Below are positions 21,435 to 33,617 of a stretch of 64,000 nt of DNA, one piece after another (the stretch's first letter is position 1; the number at the start of each line of letters is the position of its first letter). Position numbers and translations under genes: made by a program. The DNA comes from Abelmoschus esculentus (taxonomy: Eukaryota > Streptophyta > Magnoliopsida > Malvales > Malvaceae): positions 14,008,936-14,072,935 of the forward strand of contig JAUCBN010000017.1 in assembly GCA_035048815.1 (NCBI GenBank). Direction: 5' to 3'. Below the pieces are notes generated by a model. The model ran no database searches, was not told the DNA's origin, and was given only the letters and a program-made list of their open reading frames with translations.

Positions 21435-24316
21435 TGTCAACACGAAAATAATAATAAATAATAAATATAAATGATAAATAATAATCAATATTAAATAATA
21501 ATATAATATTAAAATCAAAAAATAAAATAAATAAAAAATTAAAAGAAAAAAGAAAAGAAGAAATCGTGAAGAAGGGGGTTGTTTGCTGCCGGATTTTGAG
21601 GGATTAGGGGGTGGATTTTCAGTTGTTTTGATTGAGTTTGGGTAGAGTTTGAAATCAAATAGGATTATCAGATTGAATCCCTTTAAATAGGGATTCAATC
21701 GAATGAGTTGGGGGGGATTTTTGGAGGCTTCAATCGACTGAAATTAAGGTTTTGGAGTTCAATCGGCAGTTGAGGGAACGATTGGAGGTTATAATCGGCT
21801 TGGTGGCTATCAACAATTCGAGGTAAGCATTTCGTTGTGATTTCCTTGATTCCATCTTCGTTTTGGTGCTAAAGTTCTAGGTTCTTGGTTAGTTTTGGGT
21901 GTTGGCCGTCTGTTTTTTAGGTGTTTATGGTGGTCTCGATCGGTTTTGGGGTTTTAGATCATAAGAATAGGTTTTTCCAACGTTTTTTAGTGTTTTAGGG
22001 TCCCGGACGGCCTCGCCGGCGTTGGAAAGGGTCACCGACGGTCTCGGGGCGACGTCCGGCGTGATTCGCGGTGGTCGGCGAACACGCCGGAGCGGCGCCG
22101 GACGGCGGCAGGTTGGATCGAACGGCGGGGACCACGACGGAGGGGAGTTGTGTTCATCCGTGTTCATCGTGTTCATGATGAACACGGATGAACATTCATC
22201 CTAAATTGGTGCTTTTGATCCATAATCCTCGTGAAATCTGGGTTTGGGATGTTTATTTTAGAGCGTTTTGAGGCCTAGTGAGTCCACCGAGTCAGGGGCT
22301 CGGTTCATCTGACCGAGCCAACTCGGTGGGTTGGGTTTTGATACACGATGAAACGGCGCCGTTTTAGGCGGCCGGGCACGCGGGTCGGATCCGGGTACAA
22401 CCCGGATCCGCGTGTTTTCATCAGGATAGGGGGAATTTGTTTCCTAGGTCCTCCTAGGATTGAACAGTTATGCAATTTAGCCCCCTAGAACCCTAATTAG
22501 GTCCCTAGAACTCTAAGATTCACCCAATTAAGTCCTAAAATCCTAATTAAACCCCTAAATAGACTATTAGGATTAAATTAAATTAATTTTAGACTTAATT
22601 AGGTTAAAAAATTAATTTTAGAGACTTAAAATTTTTTAATTAATTCTTAATTTAAGATTTAATTTATTTTTTTAATAAACTTTAAAGTTAATTTAATCTA
22701 ATTTAATTCTAATATAAAACTAATTTGACCCTAAAACTTAAAAAACTAGACTCTAATTAGGTTAATTTAATTCTTGAATTTTAGAAAACAATTTTAATTA
22801 ATTATTCTAATTAATTTTAATTTCTAAAAATAATAAGTTTTAAATTTAACCAAATTAGTTCTAGTTTCGCCCTAAAACACTCAAAAATTAGACTTTAATT
22901 AGGTTTTTAAATCCTAAAAATTAGAAAATAATTTTGATTAATTAATTTAATTAATTTTAATTAATTTCTAAAAAGATAAGATTTAAAATTCTAAGTCTAG
23001 TTAGCCTTAATTTCACCCAAATTAAATCTTTAATTAGGTTAAAATTAAATTCTTAAAAGTTTAGAAATTACTTTAATTAAGACTTTTAATTAATTTAAAT
23101 TTCTAAGATAAGATTTAAAAATTAACTTAATTAATCCTATCCTAATTAAACCTTTGAACTTGATTCACCAAGATAGATTCTAATTAGGTTTCAATTAAAA
23201 TTTGAAGTTAAAGGAAAATTTAATTAATTAATTTAATTAAAAATTTTCTAAAACTTTAAAATTTAATTTTACACTTAATTAAATCTCTTCCATCGTTCAA
23301 GGTTTGTTCACGAGTCCCTTGTAATCTCTTTTTTTTATATACAAGTCCCTTGTACTCCTATGTGATGAGCATTTTTGATGTAATCTTGTACCCATGATTC
23401 TAATAAAATTGATGAAGTTTCTTTATTTTGTTTACACTTTATTTTATGTTGTCTTGCATAGCATGTTTTAGGAAGGACATTTAATAAACTTAAGTTAATT
23501 AATTTAGAACCTTTTAGGGTTAGTCGCTTAAATTAATTAATTTAATTAGGGAGAAAATTTAGTAACATAGCATGTGAATCTTATGTCTCGGATACACTAA
23601 AGAGGTTGGTGTTTTGACGTACCATGATGCTGACCTAGAGAGTATACCTTGGCATCGAATTCATGTGTTATTAAAACCTAGAATTTTAACAAAAACTTAG
23701 GTTTAGAATTAAATAAAATGTATAGGTAAATAACTAGTAACACTAGTAACTTAGGTCTTAAAAACTTAAGTAGTGGAGCCTTTTCTAGGATTAGAACTTA
23801 AAATGAACAAGATAAAAAACGGTCATGCATTTTGCTTTAGCCTTTTGAGGCGGAAGTTTCATTCCTTTGAATTTGGGTGAGGTTTCCTATCTAAAGGACG
23901 TCTCATGCAACTCAAATTTAAAGATAATGAAATTTCTAAATCAAAAGGATATCCAAATCCAAATAATGTTCACTTAACAATGGGAAATTAAATTAATATC
24001 TTTCTTCAAAATGTCAATGCCACGTAATGTTTTTTCAAGGTACCAATTTTTGGGCGTTTGTAAGGGTCGTCCTTACACGTAACCGACTCTCGAACCCAAT
24101 GTTTTTAAACGAATCTCTGGTTTATTTTTATGGTGTCTGGCCTACCTAAGTGGCCGGTGGCGACTCCAAGTCAACCTTTTCAAAATTAAATTACGTTTTT
24201 TAAAAACTTGTTTTTTTTTTGTTAAGATTAAAATTAATAAAATCCATATTTTTTAAAAACTTATCGTCGAAAACCTTTTCACCTAAAAATCGAGTTTTTT
24301 TAAAGAGGTCGCGACA
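21435..24316 (+). repeat. 5' LTR of E2
   Basis: 2882 bp, TGTCAACACG to GGTCGCGACA. The first 550 bp are AT-rich. A GC- and CpG-rich block follows at about 22000-22420, with a hairpin at 22151-22194 and an inverted repeat GGATCCGGGT/ACCCGGATCC near 22387-22410. The second half is TTAATT-rich and homologous to the E1 LTR. A PBS look-alike TGGCGACTCC lies at 24158-24167. Confidence 0.92.
22151..22194 (+). repeat. Perfect 17-bp inverted repeat in the E2 LTR
   Basis: The arm TGTTCATCCGTGTTCAT (22151-22167) is exactly complementary to 22178-22194, with a 10-nt spacer that itself repeats GTTCATG. The 3' LTR keeps both arms intact (40359-40375 and 40386-40402) although the spacer differs by one base. 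Confidence 0.8.
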
Positions 24317-24319
24317 GCT

Positions 24320-24338
24320 TGGCGACTCCGCTGGGGAC
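24320..24338 (+). other. Primer-binding site of E2
   Basis: TGGCGACTCCGCTGGGGAC, three bases after the LTR. The complementary tRNA end would be CGGAGTCGCCA, consistent with the tRNA-Arg priming described for Tat/Ogre elements; the exact isoacceptor cannot be fixed here. Confidence 0.75.
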
Positions 24339-25101
24339 TGAAAAAATAATTTTTTGTGAGTCAAGCCTAATGTTTTCAAACTTTACGTGGCATTTTGGCA
24401 TTTTGGAGTTAGATATTAATTTAACTTTTTATTGTTAAGTAAACATTATTTGAATGAGGATAACTTTTTACTTTTATATCTTGTCATTCATGCATAAGCT
24501 CTCGACCCGAGCTTTTACCCTTAAGTGGGATTTAGATATTATCCGACGTGATGCTTTCCAGCTCCGAGTTTCGGATTTTTATCTACTTCCGGTATACTAA
24601 CCTTACGCATCGTGGGGTCTTCACCTCCGTTGTAAAGGACCTATACCACCGAATCGATATCTTATCGTCGTAGTAGACGGTAACGATAGTTCGAGAACCC
24701 AACGTCTAGACCAAAAAACGCATATAGAGTAGAAACCAACCCCTCCTAGAGCCAGACAGGAACCACAAGATAAGGCGGAATGCTGCCGAAATGCCGCCAA
24801 ACTTAGGATTTCTCTGTTAACATGCTCTCTGGTTATTTTGCGTATTTTTAGCATGCTCTCTGGTTATTTTTACGCACTTTAGCATGTTCTATGGTTGTTT
24901 TACGCATTTTATCCTGTTCTTTGGTTAACTTTATTTGCGCTATGTTTTTTTTCCAGCACTTTCTTATTGTTTTATCTTCGTATTTATCCTACTAACACTT
25001 TCTTTTTTTTGTTTTTCTTTGGTCCTTTATGCATTTATTTTTACTTGGCATATTTGCATGGGTATTAATTTGGAAAACAATAAAGTTAAAAGTGTCTAAT
25101 A
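24339..25101 (+). other. Untranslated leader of E2
   Basis: No gene. It has repeated CTCTGGTTATTTT units around 24820-24920, shared with E1. The ORF1 start codon follows at 25102. Confidence 0.55.
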
Positions 25102-28100
25102 ATGTCAGAAGAGATCATTATAGGCGAAGATAACACGGAAGTTTGGACTTGGTCTGAATCAGTTCAACATGAGAAGGGTGACAGTTTGCCGATAGAGAGT
25201 GTCTCTACACTAAACGAGTATGTCAGAATGAGTACCAATTAGAGTCCTTGTCTCTCCGAGGTCCAAGAGGTATGGGAACAGTGGAGTGACGACATGAAGG
25301 ATCAGTTCAAGAGGGAGTTTGAGGATATTGCATTGTGTAATCACTAATTTTATCCGGGGTGTTAAACCCAGTTTTAATTTTCAATTCGAGAAATGAGCTT
25401 GTAATGATCGATTAAAAAATGCAAAAAATACTATACATATTATTTCCCTTAAATTATGTAAATATTATTACTTTTTACATATTTTTGTCTTAACTTTTAT
25501 TATCATTTAAATTATTTTTATTACAAACTAAAAATCTAAAAAAATGTTACATAATGTTTTTTTTCTATTTGCGTTTTCATTTTCTTTTTAACATCCGTTT
25601 CCTTGACTTTGTGAATAAATATGTATATTTGTAGATATATTATTTAGTAAAAAATCTAAAAAAGGTTTTAATTGTAAATATTATCATTTTTCTCTTTTAT
25701 TATTATTATTTTTATTATTATTTTATTCTTATTCTTATTTACTATTATATTTGTTTTCGGATTATTATTGTTATTTCCTTTTACTATATTATTATTACTC
25801 TCTTATTATTATTATTATTTTTGTTACTATTATTATTATATTATAAATAAATAAATCAGAATAATGAAAGCCCAGTTTTTATTTTATCCAATAATAATTA
25901 AATAAACCAAAATGTTTATTAACAGTTAATATATTACAAGCCCAAAATTATATTATTACAAGCCCTTATAATAATTACATGAGCCCATAATTATATTTAC
26001 AGACCCAAGAGAAATATTAAAGACCCAATAACATTTATATAAGCCCGAAACTAATATTACAAGGCCCGTTCTAATCAAGCCCAAACTGGTAATCAGATAA
26101 CTTAAACCCTAACACCCTTTGTTTCTTGTGTGCAGCCCAATCTGGGCCGTTGGATTTGATCTAGATCCAACAGCTCAGATCATAGGAGAGAGAACCCTTC
26201 AGCTCCTCACACGCGCCACGCGCCAACAGAGGAGACACTCACGCGCGCGTGCTTCCCACGCGGTGACTTTTGGGATGCTCATCCAACCGTTCATCTTCTC
26301 CGGTCACCGTCCGTTCGTCCTCTTTCCTTCGGTCGACAGCCACTCGTACATTCACAAGAAGACAATGAAAATATCAGATCCGTACGAATCGCATAGCCAA
26401 ATCGACAGAAATTGTATGAACAAAAATAGGAAAAATCAGAGCAAAGACAACAGCGGATTTCGGCCAACCAATATTCAGAATTTCAGAGACATTTAAACAA
26501 TCACAGAGCCAAAACGCCAAAGTCAGAGAATATTAAAGTCGAATACAACAAATTTCAGAGGCAACCAATGAGAAAAAGGAATCAATTTCATTTTTATTTG
26601 AACATGTAATATCACTCGGTTATAAAGAAGAAACCGAAATCCTTTGTAAAGGGTCTTCACCCACCATTTCAGCAATACAAAGAGTAAGAATTTCGGAGAA
26701 TTGTTTTAAAAGAAAGTTTAGTATTTACCTTTTTCTTTTTTGAGCCTTCTTTTACTCTCTGATCTTCTTTCTTCGGCAACAAGCCTTGACCTTCGTGCCG
26801 TTCTGGTAAGCCGAGAATAAAGGGGGTGACATTCCCTCTCTCTTTTCCTTCGAATCAAAGTGAGAAGATCATTTTCGTTCTTGATTTCGGAAGAAAACTC
26901 AAAGTTTCAATCTGTTTTTTTACGAAATAATAAAGGAGTTCAAAGTCGGTTTTCTAAAGTAAAAGAATAAAGTTCGAAAGGTTTGGTTTTCAGCCGCCGG
27001 CCACCGGTCAGTGGTGGTCACAATGCCATTTTTTCTAAAAAAGCAAAGGAAGAAGAATAAACATTACTTCTCTGACTTTTCATTTCTTATATATTAATTA
27101 TCTTTATTTTTATTAAAATTGTGTTTAAATCCTTTGAAAACCGTGATTTCAGTCTGTCTTGGAAACATATTCTTTCTTGATTTATTAAACGATATTGAAT
27201 GCCTAAATCTTTTAAATGTTGCAACTTTTAATATGTAGTTATTACATTACATATACGTTATATATTAACTGTTTTTTTATATTTTATATTTATTTTACGT
27301 ATACTATATATGTATATATATTACATAGTTTTATAATATTATTACAGTTTATATTATGTATTACATATTAATCTTTTTATTATATATATATATATATATT
27401 TTGTTACGTTAGTTTTGTTCATTTTAGAAACTATGTCCTATTTTATAATTATATCCACTTAAGCTTTGTTTCCATAAGTACATATTATAAAAATATTATA
27501 TATAATTAGTGTTTCTTTAATATATTATGCAATGTTTTTTTACTATGTTTATTCATTTATTATTTACTTAATTTATTTATTTCTTATTTTATTTATGCTT
27601 GATCGGCTTTACGGTGACCCGCAACGGGGAGTGATCCATATTATTTATAGCTCGTTTAGTGTAAATAACTAACCTCTAACATTTAATTTTTCGCATTTTA
27701 TTTTATTGCAATTTAATTTTCTCGTATCTAACATCTAACATTTAATTTACGCACTTTATCTTATCGTATTTACATTCTCGTATTTAATTTACCGCTTTTA
27801 ATTTCTCGTATATATTTGTTGTAATTTAATTTCTCACTTTACTTTTTGCTTTTATTTTATGTACTTATTTGTATATTCGATTCATTTATTCATTATTCGT
27901 CACACCATATTAATTAATGAATCTTAATTAAATACGTCTTTATTCGGTCATAACGGGCCCGTGTTCCAACGTAGTGGTCGCGGTGTATGCGTTGCCTCCG
28001 AATAAAGACACGGTAAAAATAAAATTGATTCGAATCTTTAAACAAAAATTAATTTAAATGTCACTTTAATCCGAAAAATCTAAAATTAATTAAGCGGTAA

Positions 28101-30464
28101 TTTATAAAGGTGCCAATTTTGGGCGGTTTTAAACCCTAAACCCGTTTTTAACCGTAACCGACTCTTGAATCCAAATCATTTCGAATCTTTGTTTTTTTAC
28201 GGTGTCCGGCCTACCAAAGTGGCAGTGGCGACTCCACCCTTTTTTAAAATCCCTAATATTAAAATTTCCCTTTTCAATCTATTTTTTTTTAAATCTCAAA
28301 TCCCTAATTTTAACTTTCCAATTCCTATTTTTTTAAAAAAGAACCCTAAATTTCAAATTTTTTTCAACATTTTAAAATTCCCAATTTTTGTACACAATTT
28401 AAGAACCTAATTTTTAAATCCTAATTTTCTAATTTCCCCAAAATTTTATTTTAAACCCAAATCCCTAAATTCCACTTTTCAGACCTTAATTTCAATTCCA
28501 CTAGTGACCCCTTTTTTCCCTTTTTACTATACCCCTATTATTTTTAAGAAATTTAGGGTCGCTACACATATTTAGTGAAGGTCCCCATTGATAGGCACCT
28601 AATGAGGGCGATGGTGCAATTCTGGAATCCTGCCTACAATTGTTTCACCTTCGGGAAGATAGATATGACACCTACGCTAGAGGAATACGAGGTCCTGATC
28701 AACTGCCCAACAATCAAGAATGATAGGATATATGTTAAGCCCAACAGCACTTCGGGCTTTAAGAAGAAGTTGATGCAAATCACCGGTAAGGACAAAGAGT
28801 TTTGGGACCGAAAAGTAACGGGTCATGAGGATGCAAGCGAGGAGAGACAAAGAGTGAGTTGGAAGGTCTTCAAGGATTTGATAGCTTCGAGCAGCGAGGA
28901 GCCCACTAAAGCAAGAAGGATGTATGCCCTTTGCATATATGGGTTAGTACTATTTCCTAGAACTCCCGAGCACATAGACCCATCCACGGTTGGTTTGTTC
29001 GAGAAACTGTCCAAGGGAGTAAATCCGGTTCCAGCCATACTAGTCGAGACCTATAGATCACTCACCGCATTCAAAAGGGCCGGTGAAGGGAGATTTTGGG
29101 GATGTGCGCAGCTTTTGGAGGTATGGTTCAGAGACCACCGTTAGAACTCTCCGTATAGCGTCCTAAGGTTCAGGACTACCTACTCACCTATTGAAGAGCA
29201 CTTAAAGAGTTGTATTGTGGAGAAGAAGACTGAAGCCCAGTGGAGTGAGCTTTTTCAGGATTTGACAGATTTGGATATCGTCTAGAAGGCCTGTTGGTTG
29301 AATAGAGGAACGACTTTTCGGTATCGATGCGGAGACTACGATTGGATCCCATTAGAGAGTATATGGGGTGGAACGGCTTACTGCCCTCTATTAGTCTCAA
29401 GGCAATTCAGTTCGAGACAGTTTATTCTAGCCACAGCGGGGATGGCCAGTTTCGGTTTTTCACACCAGAGCGAGGGGTACAGATCTAAGTTAGCCCAGAT
29501 TGTGAAGACTTGGGACTCACCTAGGATGGTTCATCCCTATAGAGAGTTTGAGATCATGGCCCGATATGATGAGTGGAGAGAACGAAGGGCGAATGATGGA
29601 GTCTTCCGAAGAGTACCGAGGGATGAGGGACCGTCTTCAAGCAAGGTAACCCTAAAGGCACCGTCAGCGTTAGAAAAGCTCAAGGAGGACCGGGACTTGG
29701 ATTTTCAGAGACAAGATAAAAAGATCTATGAACTCACACAGGAGTTGAATCTTACAAAGTACCAAGTACAGACTCATGAGAGGAGATAAAAGGATATGAC
29801 ACTTCAGATCGAGAGGCTACATCGAGATTTGAGGGAGGCGCAAGCAATACCAATGTCCGAGGGGCATAAAAGGAAAAAGGAAAGTGTTGGGGATAGTTCT
29901 GACCGCTTGAACAAGGCTTTAAAGGAAAATGAGGAATACAAGAAGCTCTACGAAAAGAAATACCGTGAAGCGAAAGAAGCAAGTTCCAAAGCCAAGAAGA
30001 CATCAGACAAAGATCAAGCAACGATTAGCGAGTTGACAACCCAAGTAACGCAGTTAGAAGAACTGGTGGCTAAATATCACAACGAAGACAAGGTCAAAAT
30101 GGAAGAAGAAAATGAGGGGCTTCAACAAAAGATTATCTCGCACGAGGGCTAGGTACAAGAGCTGTAAGAAAAGTTAGCCGACTTCGAGAGAGTTTTGAGT
30201 CAGAATGCCGGAGAAGCATGGAAGACTAAGTATGAAGTAGCACAACGCACAGTCCAGAGTCAGAACAGTGAGTTGGTCAACTTTAAGGGACGAGTCAGAA
30301 GTATTGCATCGTTTGTACAGATATTGTCAGGAGAAGCGACAACTCTTCTGGACCAGCCAAACGTCGGGGAAATACATGGAGCAACCATCGTCCGCATACT
30401 ACATGAATTGACCAACTTAGGGATTAGGGCCAACAGTTTTCTATATTTATATTTAAAGTTGTAG
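25102..30464 (+). pseudogene. ORF1 upstream of gag, DUF7745-type with coiled coil
   Basis: The coding text runs 25102-25335 and resumes at 28567-30464 after a solo LTR; joined, the frame reads continuously (..DIA, then YLVKVPIDRHLMRA). The core (about 28575-29470) carries QFWNPAYNCFTFGKIDMTPT, CIYGLVLFP and RCGDYDWIPL, which I recognise from DUF7745-type proteins abundant in cotton. The C-terminal third is a long coiled coil (29660-30150) ending near ANSFLYLYLKL. Stops lie after STN (about 25240), after FRDHR (29142), near 29283, 29787 and 30150. Tat/Ogre elements are known to carry an ORF1 of unknown function here; plant mobile-domain relatives suggest a captured host-like fold. A function cannot be read from sequence. 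Confidence 0.8.
25336..28566 (+). mobile_element. Solo LTR of a third Tat-like family inside E2 ORF1
   Basis: About 3.2 kb of non-coding DNA begins TGTAATCACT and ends GGGTCGCTACA, exactly where ORF1 is interrupted. It shares with the E1/E2 LTRs a conserved tail: GTAACCGACTC, then a GGTGTCCGGCCTACC block, then TGGCGACTCC (28226-28235), yet the rest differs. The 5-bp flanks are CATTG and CATAT, three of five alike, so the duplication has decayed or the edges are off by a base or two. Neither PBS nor internal sequence exists, so it is a solo LTR. It contains ATT-rich and TA-rich simple runs (25690-25850, 27381-27402). Confidence 0.75.
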
Positions 30465-30627
30465 TGAATCCTTTTTGAACAGACGGATGTTTTTAAGAGA
30501 TTGTTTTTTGAATTTAATACCCGCTTGCATTCATGCATTCATACATCATGTGTATTATTATTAAAAATAAACTTTAATAACAAAGGTTTTATGGAAGTGA
30601 CTTTTAAAAATAGCAAACATACTATAC

Positions 30628-31816
30628 ATGTATTCAATGCGTTCGCGCACCAAGAGACTAGCGATGGAAGAAAGACTACAAAGATTAGAGGATCATCAGG
30701 CCATATTCGCAAATCGCTTAGATGCGATAGAAACTGACATGAAAGATGGCTTCGCTAAAATTCAGACAGATATTATCAGTCAGATAACCGCTCTGTTGGG
30801 TACGAAGCAAGATGAGAGGGGCAAATCATCAATGGAAGGGGGAGATGAAGCTGAAGGGCAGGTAGACACGGCAACTAGAGGGCAACTGGAAGCACATTCA
30901 GTCCCAGGGAGAGTGCAGTTTAATGCAGTTGGGGCATCCACGAGTCACCCCGTGGAAGTTGAAGATTTTTCTCCGAATACTGATGAAGTCCCAGATCTCA
31001 AATTTATGAGCGAAGTGGAGAAGATGCGACAGGAAATGGAGAAGAAGTATGTTGATCATTTCAAGGCTCTCGAAGCCAAGATCCAGCAAATTCAAGTCCA
31101 AGGGTTGGTGGATAAAAGCACTGATGCGTTCGAGCTCAGCCTGGTCCTTGATTTGGTCTTGCCACCAAAATTCAAAATGCCCGACTTTGAAAAGTACGAC
31201 GGGACGTCGTGTCCAAACGCCCATATGACGATGTATTTTCGGAAGATGGACGCTTTCAGCAAGGATGAGAAGCTGCTTATCCACTGCTTTTAGGATAGTC
31301 TGACGGGTTCTGATATCCGATGGTACACACAACTCAGTCGGGAGAGTATAAAATCATGGAAGGAGCTTTATCATGCCTTTATGGAGAATTACAAGCATGT
31401 GACGGAGATGGGGCCTACTAGAGTCATGTTACAGCAAATGGGTCAAAAGTCCAACGAAATATTCCGACAATATGCCCATAGGTGGAGAGATCTGGCCTCC
31501 CAGGTGCAGCCTCCGTTGGTCGAGCGGGAGATGACTCACATGTTTGTAGAGACATTGAAGGGGCCGATGTATGAACGTCTGTTCACAAGCACATCCATGC
31601 AGAGCTTCTCTCAAATAGTTGCCACCGGAGAATTGGTGGAGGCAGCTATCAAAAGTGGGAGGATTGTAGGGTCTGATGGCTCAAAGAAGAACTCTAAGAA
31701 AAAAGACAACGAAGTAAACAATGCTGTTGTGTATGAACCCCCCCAAAATGTGACAATTTCCAAACCAAAGTCAGGAGCAGGTGGCTCACAAGGCTCGAAC
31801 AAGAAGGACTCAAGGT
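30628..31816 (+). pseudogene. gag of E2
   Basis: Starts MYSMRSRTKRLAMEERLQRL. An N-terminal coiled coil (about residues 10-60) and a variable acidic linker precede the retrotransposon gag domain at 31160-31640: PPKFKMPDFEKYDGTSCPN, then DSLTGSDIRWYTQL, then a segment ending SQIVATGELVEAAIKSGR. A TAG at 31291 interrupts the domain and another stop follows KKDSR at 31816. Gag would assemble the cytoplasmic particle. The E1 counterpart (12493-13862) is more decayed. Confidence 0.88.
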
Positions 31817-32865
31817 GAGAAAATCCAAATTTCTCACCAATCCCGGTGACGTATGCTGAGTTGTACACTCAGCTACATGATGCTGATATGATTCACCCGT
31901 ATTTCATCATTCTGCTCAAACCCCCTTATCCACACTGGTATGACCGAAGGCCCAATATGTATATCATGCTAACGTTCATGGACATAGCATTGAAAACTGC
32001 ACAACCTTTAAGAAGATTGTCCAGAACATGATAAATACCGGGGTTTTAAAATTTGATGAACCCAGTGTCTCAACAAACCCACTCCCGAATCATGGCGGTC
32101 GGGGTGTGAATGCAATTGAAGAGGATCAAGCGAGACAAGTTAAAATGACGGTATCTGAAATCCGATCACCCTTAAAGTGAGTTTTTCAATAATTGTTTGA
32201 TAACGGGCTCATCTGTCAAGGGATACAAGTGAAAGAACCTACAAAGGAAGGCCCGTATTGCGAATTCCATCAAGAATTCGGGCATGCAATTCAACAGTAT
32301 GGTGAGTTCAGGGGCCTCTTACAAGGGATGATAGACAACAAAGAGGTGGAATTCTTCACCAAAGAAGGTGGCTGAAAAATGATAGATGTGTGTGCGTCAG
32401 AAAATACCGGGCCAAAATACAGTGCAAGTAGGCCGCTAGTCATCTCAGCTCGGCCAAGGGGTAACAACCCAATGGGATTGGCAAATGCTCTTCGCATAGT
32501 AATTACCCCTCCGGCACCCTTCCCATTTAAGGATATGCAAAGGGTCCTGTGGAATTACGCTGCGAGTGTGGCCGGGCTGAGTAGTTCGAAGCCCGTCGAA
32601 GAGATATAGTCAAAGAAACCGGGAGTCGTTGAAGAAGTGGGAACAGAACCAGTGAATGAGGTAGGTCATTTTACGAGGAGCGGGAGGTGTTACTCACCGG
32701 CTCAGGAAGAGGATCAAATTAAGCCTGTGGAAAAGAAGAAGATTTTCGCAGATCCAACTCCAAAGGTGAATGAACCAGTCACCGAAGAGCAGGTGCATGA
32801 GTTTTTGCGGTTCCTAAAACACAACGAGTACAGTATAGTGGAGTAGTTGAAGAAATAACCCGCTA
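31817..32865 (+). pseudogene. gag C-terminal linker with zinc-knuckle-like segments
   Basis: Pieces in alternating frames: 31846-32031 (HPYFIILLKPPYPHWYD, the conserved 'P-P-WYD' motif preceding a knuckle), 32193-32375 (YCEFHQEFGHAIQQYGEF, with the last cysteine of the C..H..C pattern replaced), 32379-32609 and 32637-32846 (VHEFLRFLKHNEYSIVE, the conserved block just before Tat protease). It joins gag to protease in intact Tat polyproteins. Confidence 0.65.
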
Positions 32866-32918
32866 GAATCTCTATCCTCGACTTACTGTTAAGTTCTGAA
32901 GGGCACTGTGACCCCCTT

Positions 32919-33617
32919 TTGAAAGTATTAAACCAAACTTTTGTCCCAAAGGATATATCAATGAACAAGTTGGATCGAATCGTTAATCATATCACTGTAG
33001 ACAATTATATAACGTTCACCGATGATGAGATCCCTGATGGTGGAATGGGTTCTATCAAAGCCTTAAACATCATGACCCACTGCAAGGGTCATGTGGTGCC
33101 GGAAGTCTTAATCGATAATGATTCAGTTTTGAACGTGTTACCCATGGCAACTTTGCAAAGGTTGCCCATAGATGTTGCACACATGAAAAGCTATCAGAAT
33201 ATGGTCAGAGCCTTCGATGGGACCACAAGGGATGTGTTGGGAAGGATTGAAGTCCCATTGCTGATTGGGTCGTCCGTGTACAACATAGATTTTGTTGTAA
33301 TGGATATTAGGCCCATCTACAATTGCTTACTAGGCAGACCTTGGATACATTCTGCCGGGGCAGTACCATCATCACTACATCAGAAACTGAAATTCGTAGT
33401 AGATGGCAAGCTCGTATGTGTCGGGGCGGAAGAAGACATCATTGCATCCGTCTCCATGGATACACCCTACGTTCAAGCTAATGAAGATACGCTAGAATGT
33501 TCTTTCCGGGCCTTAGAATTTATCAATGTTGTATTCGTAGCTGAATGTGCGACATTTCCATGTCCAAAGCTGTCAAACTGCACCGAAATGACCGTCAAGC
33601 AAACCCTTGGCAAATGA
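32919..33617 (+). pseudogene. Aspartic protease domain of E2
   Basis: 232 codons open. A retropepsin fold is visible: the catalytic loop VLIDNDSVLNVLP, the flap-side strand MVRAFDGTTRDVLGRIEVPL, and YNCLLGRPWIHSAGAVPSS near the end. The catalytic triad position is normally D-N-G-S in this lineage; here it is D-N-D-S, replacing the invariant glycine, so cleavage activity is unlikely. The domain would mature the Gag-Pol polyprotein. After the stop at 33617 a further about 100 codons (33675-33980) continue the linker to RT. Confidence 0.85.

Noticed and set aside
22022..22204. Arg/Gly-rich ORFs in the GC-rich LTR block
   Set aside because: Open frames are expected by chance in GC-rich DNA; frame is not better conserved than the rest between the two LTRs.
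26119..26496. 125-residue ORF on the plus strand
   Set aside because: Inside the solo LTR, no recognisable domain and basic low-complexity composition.
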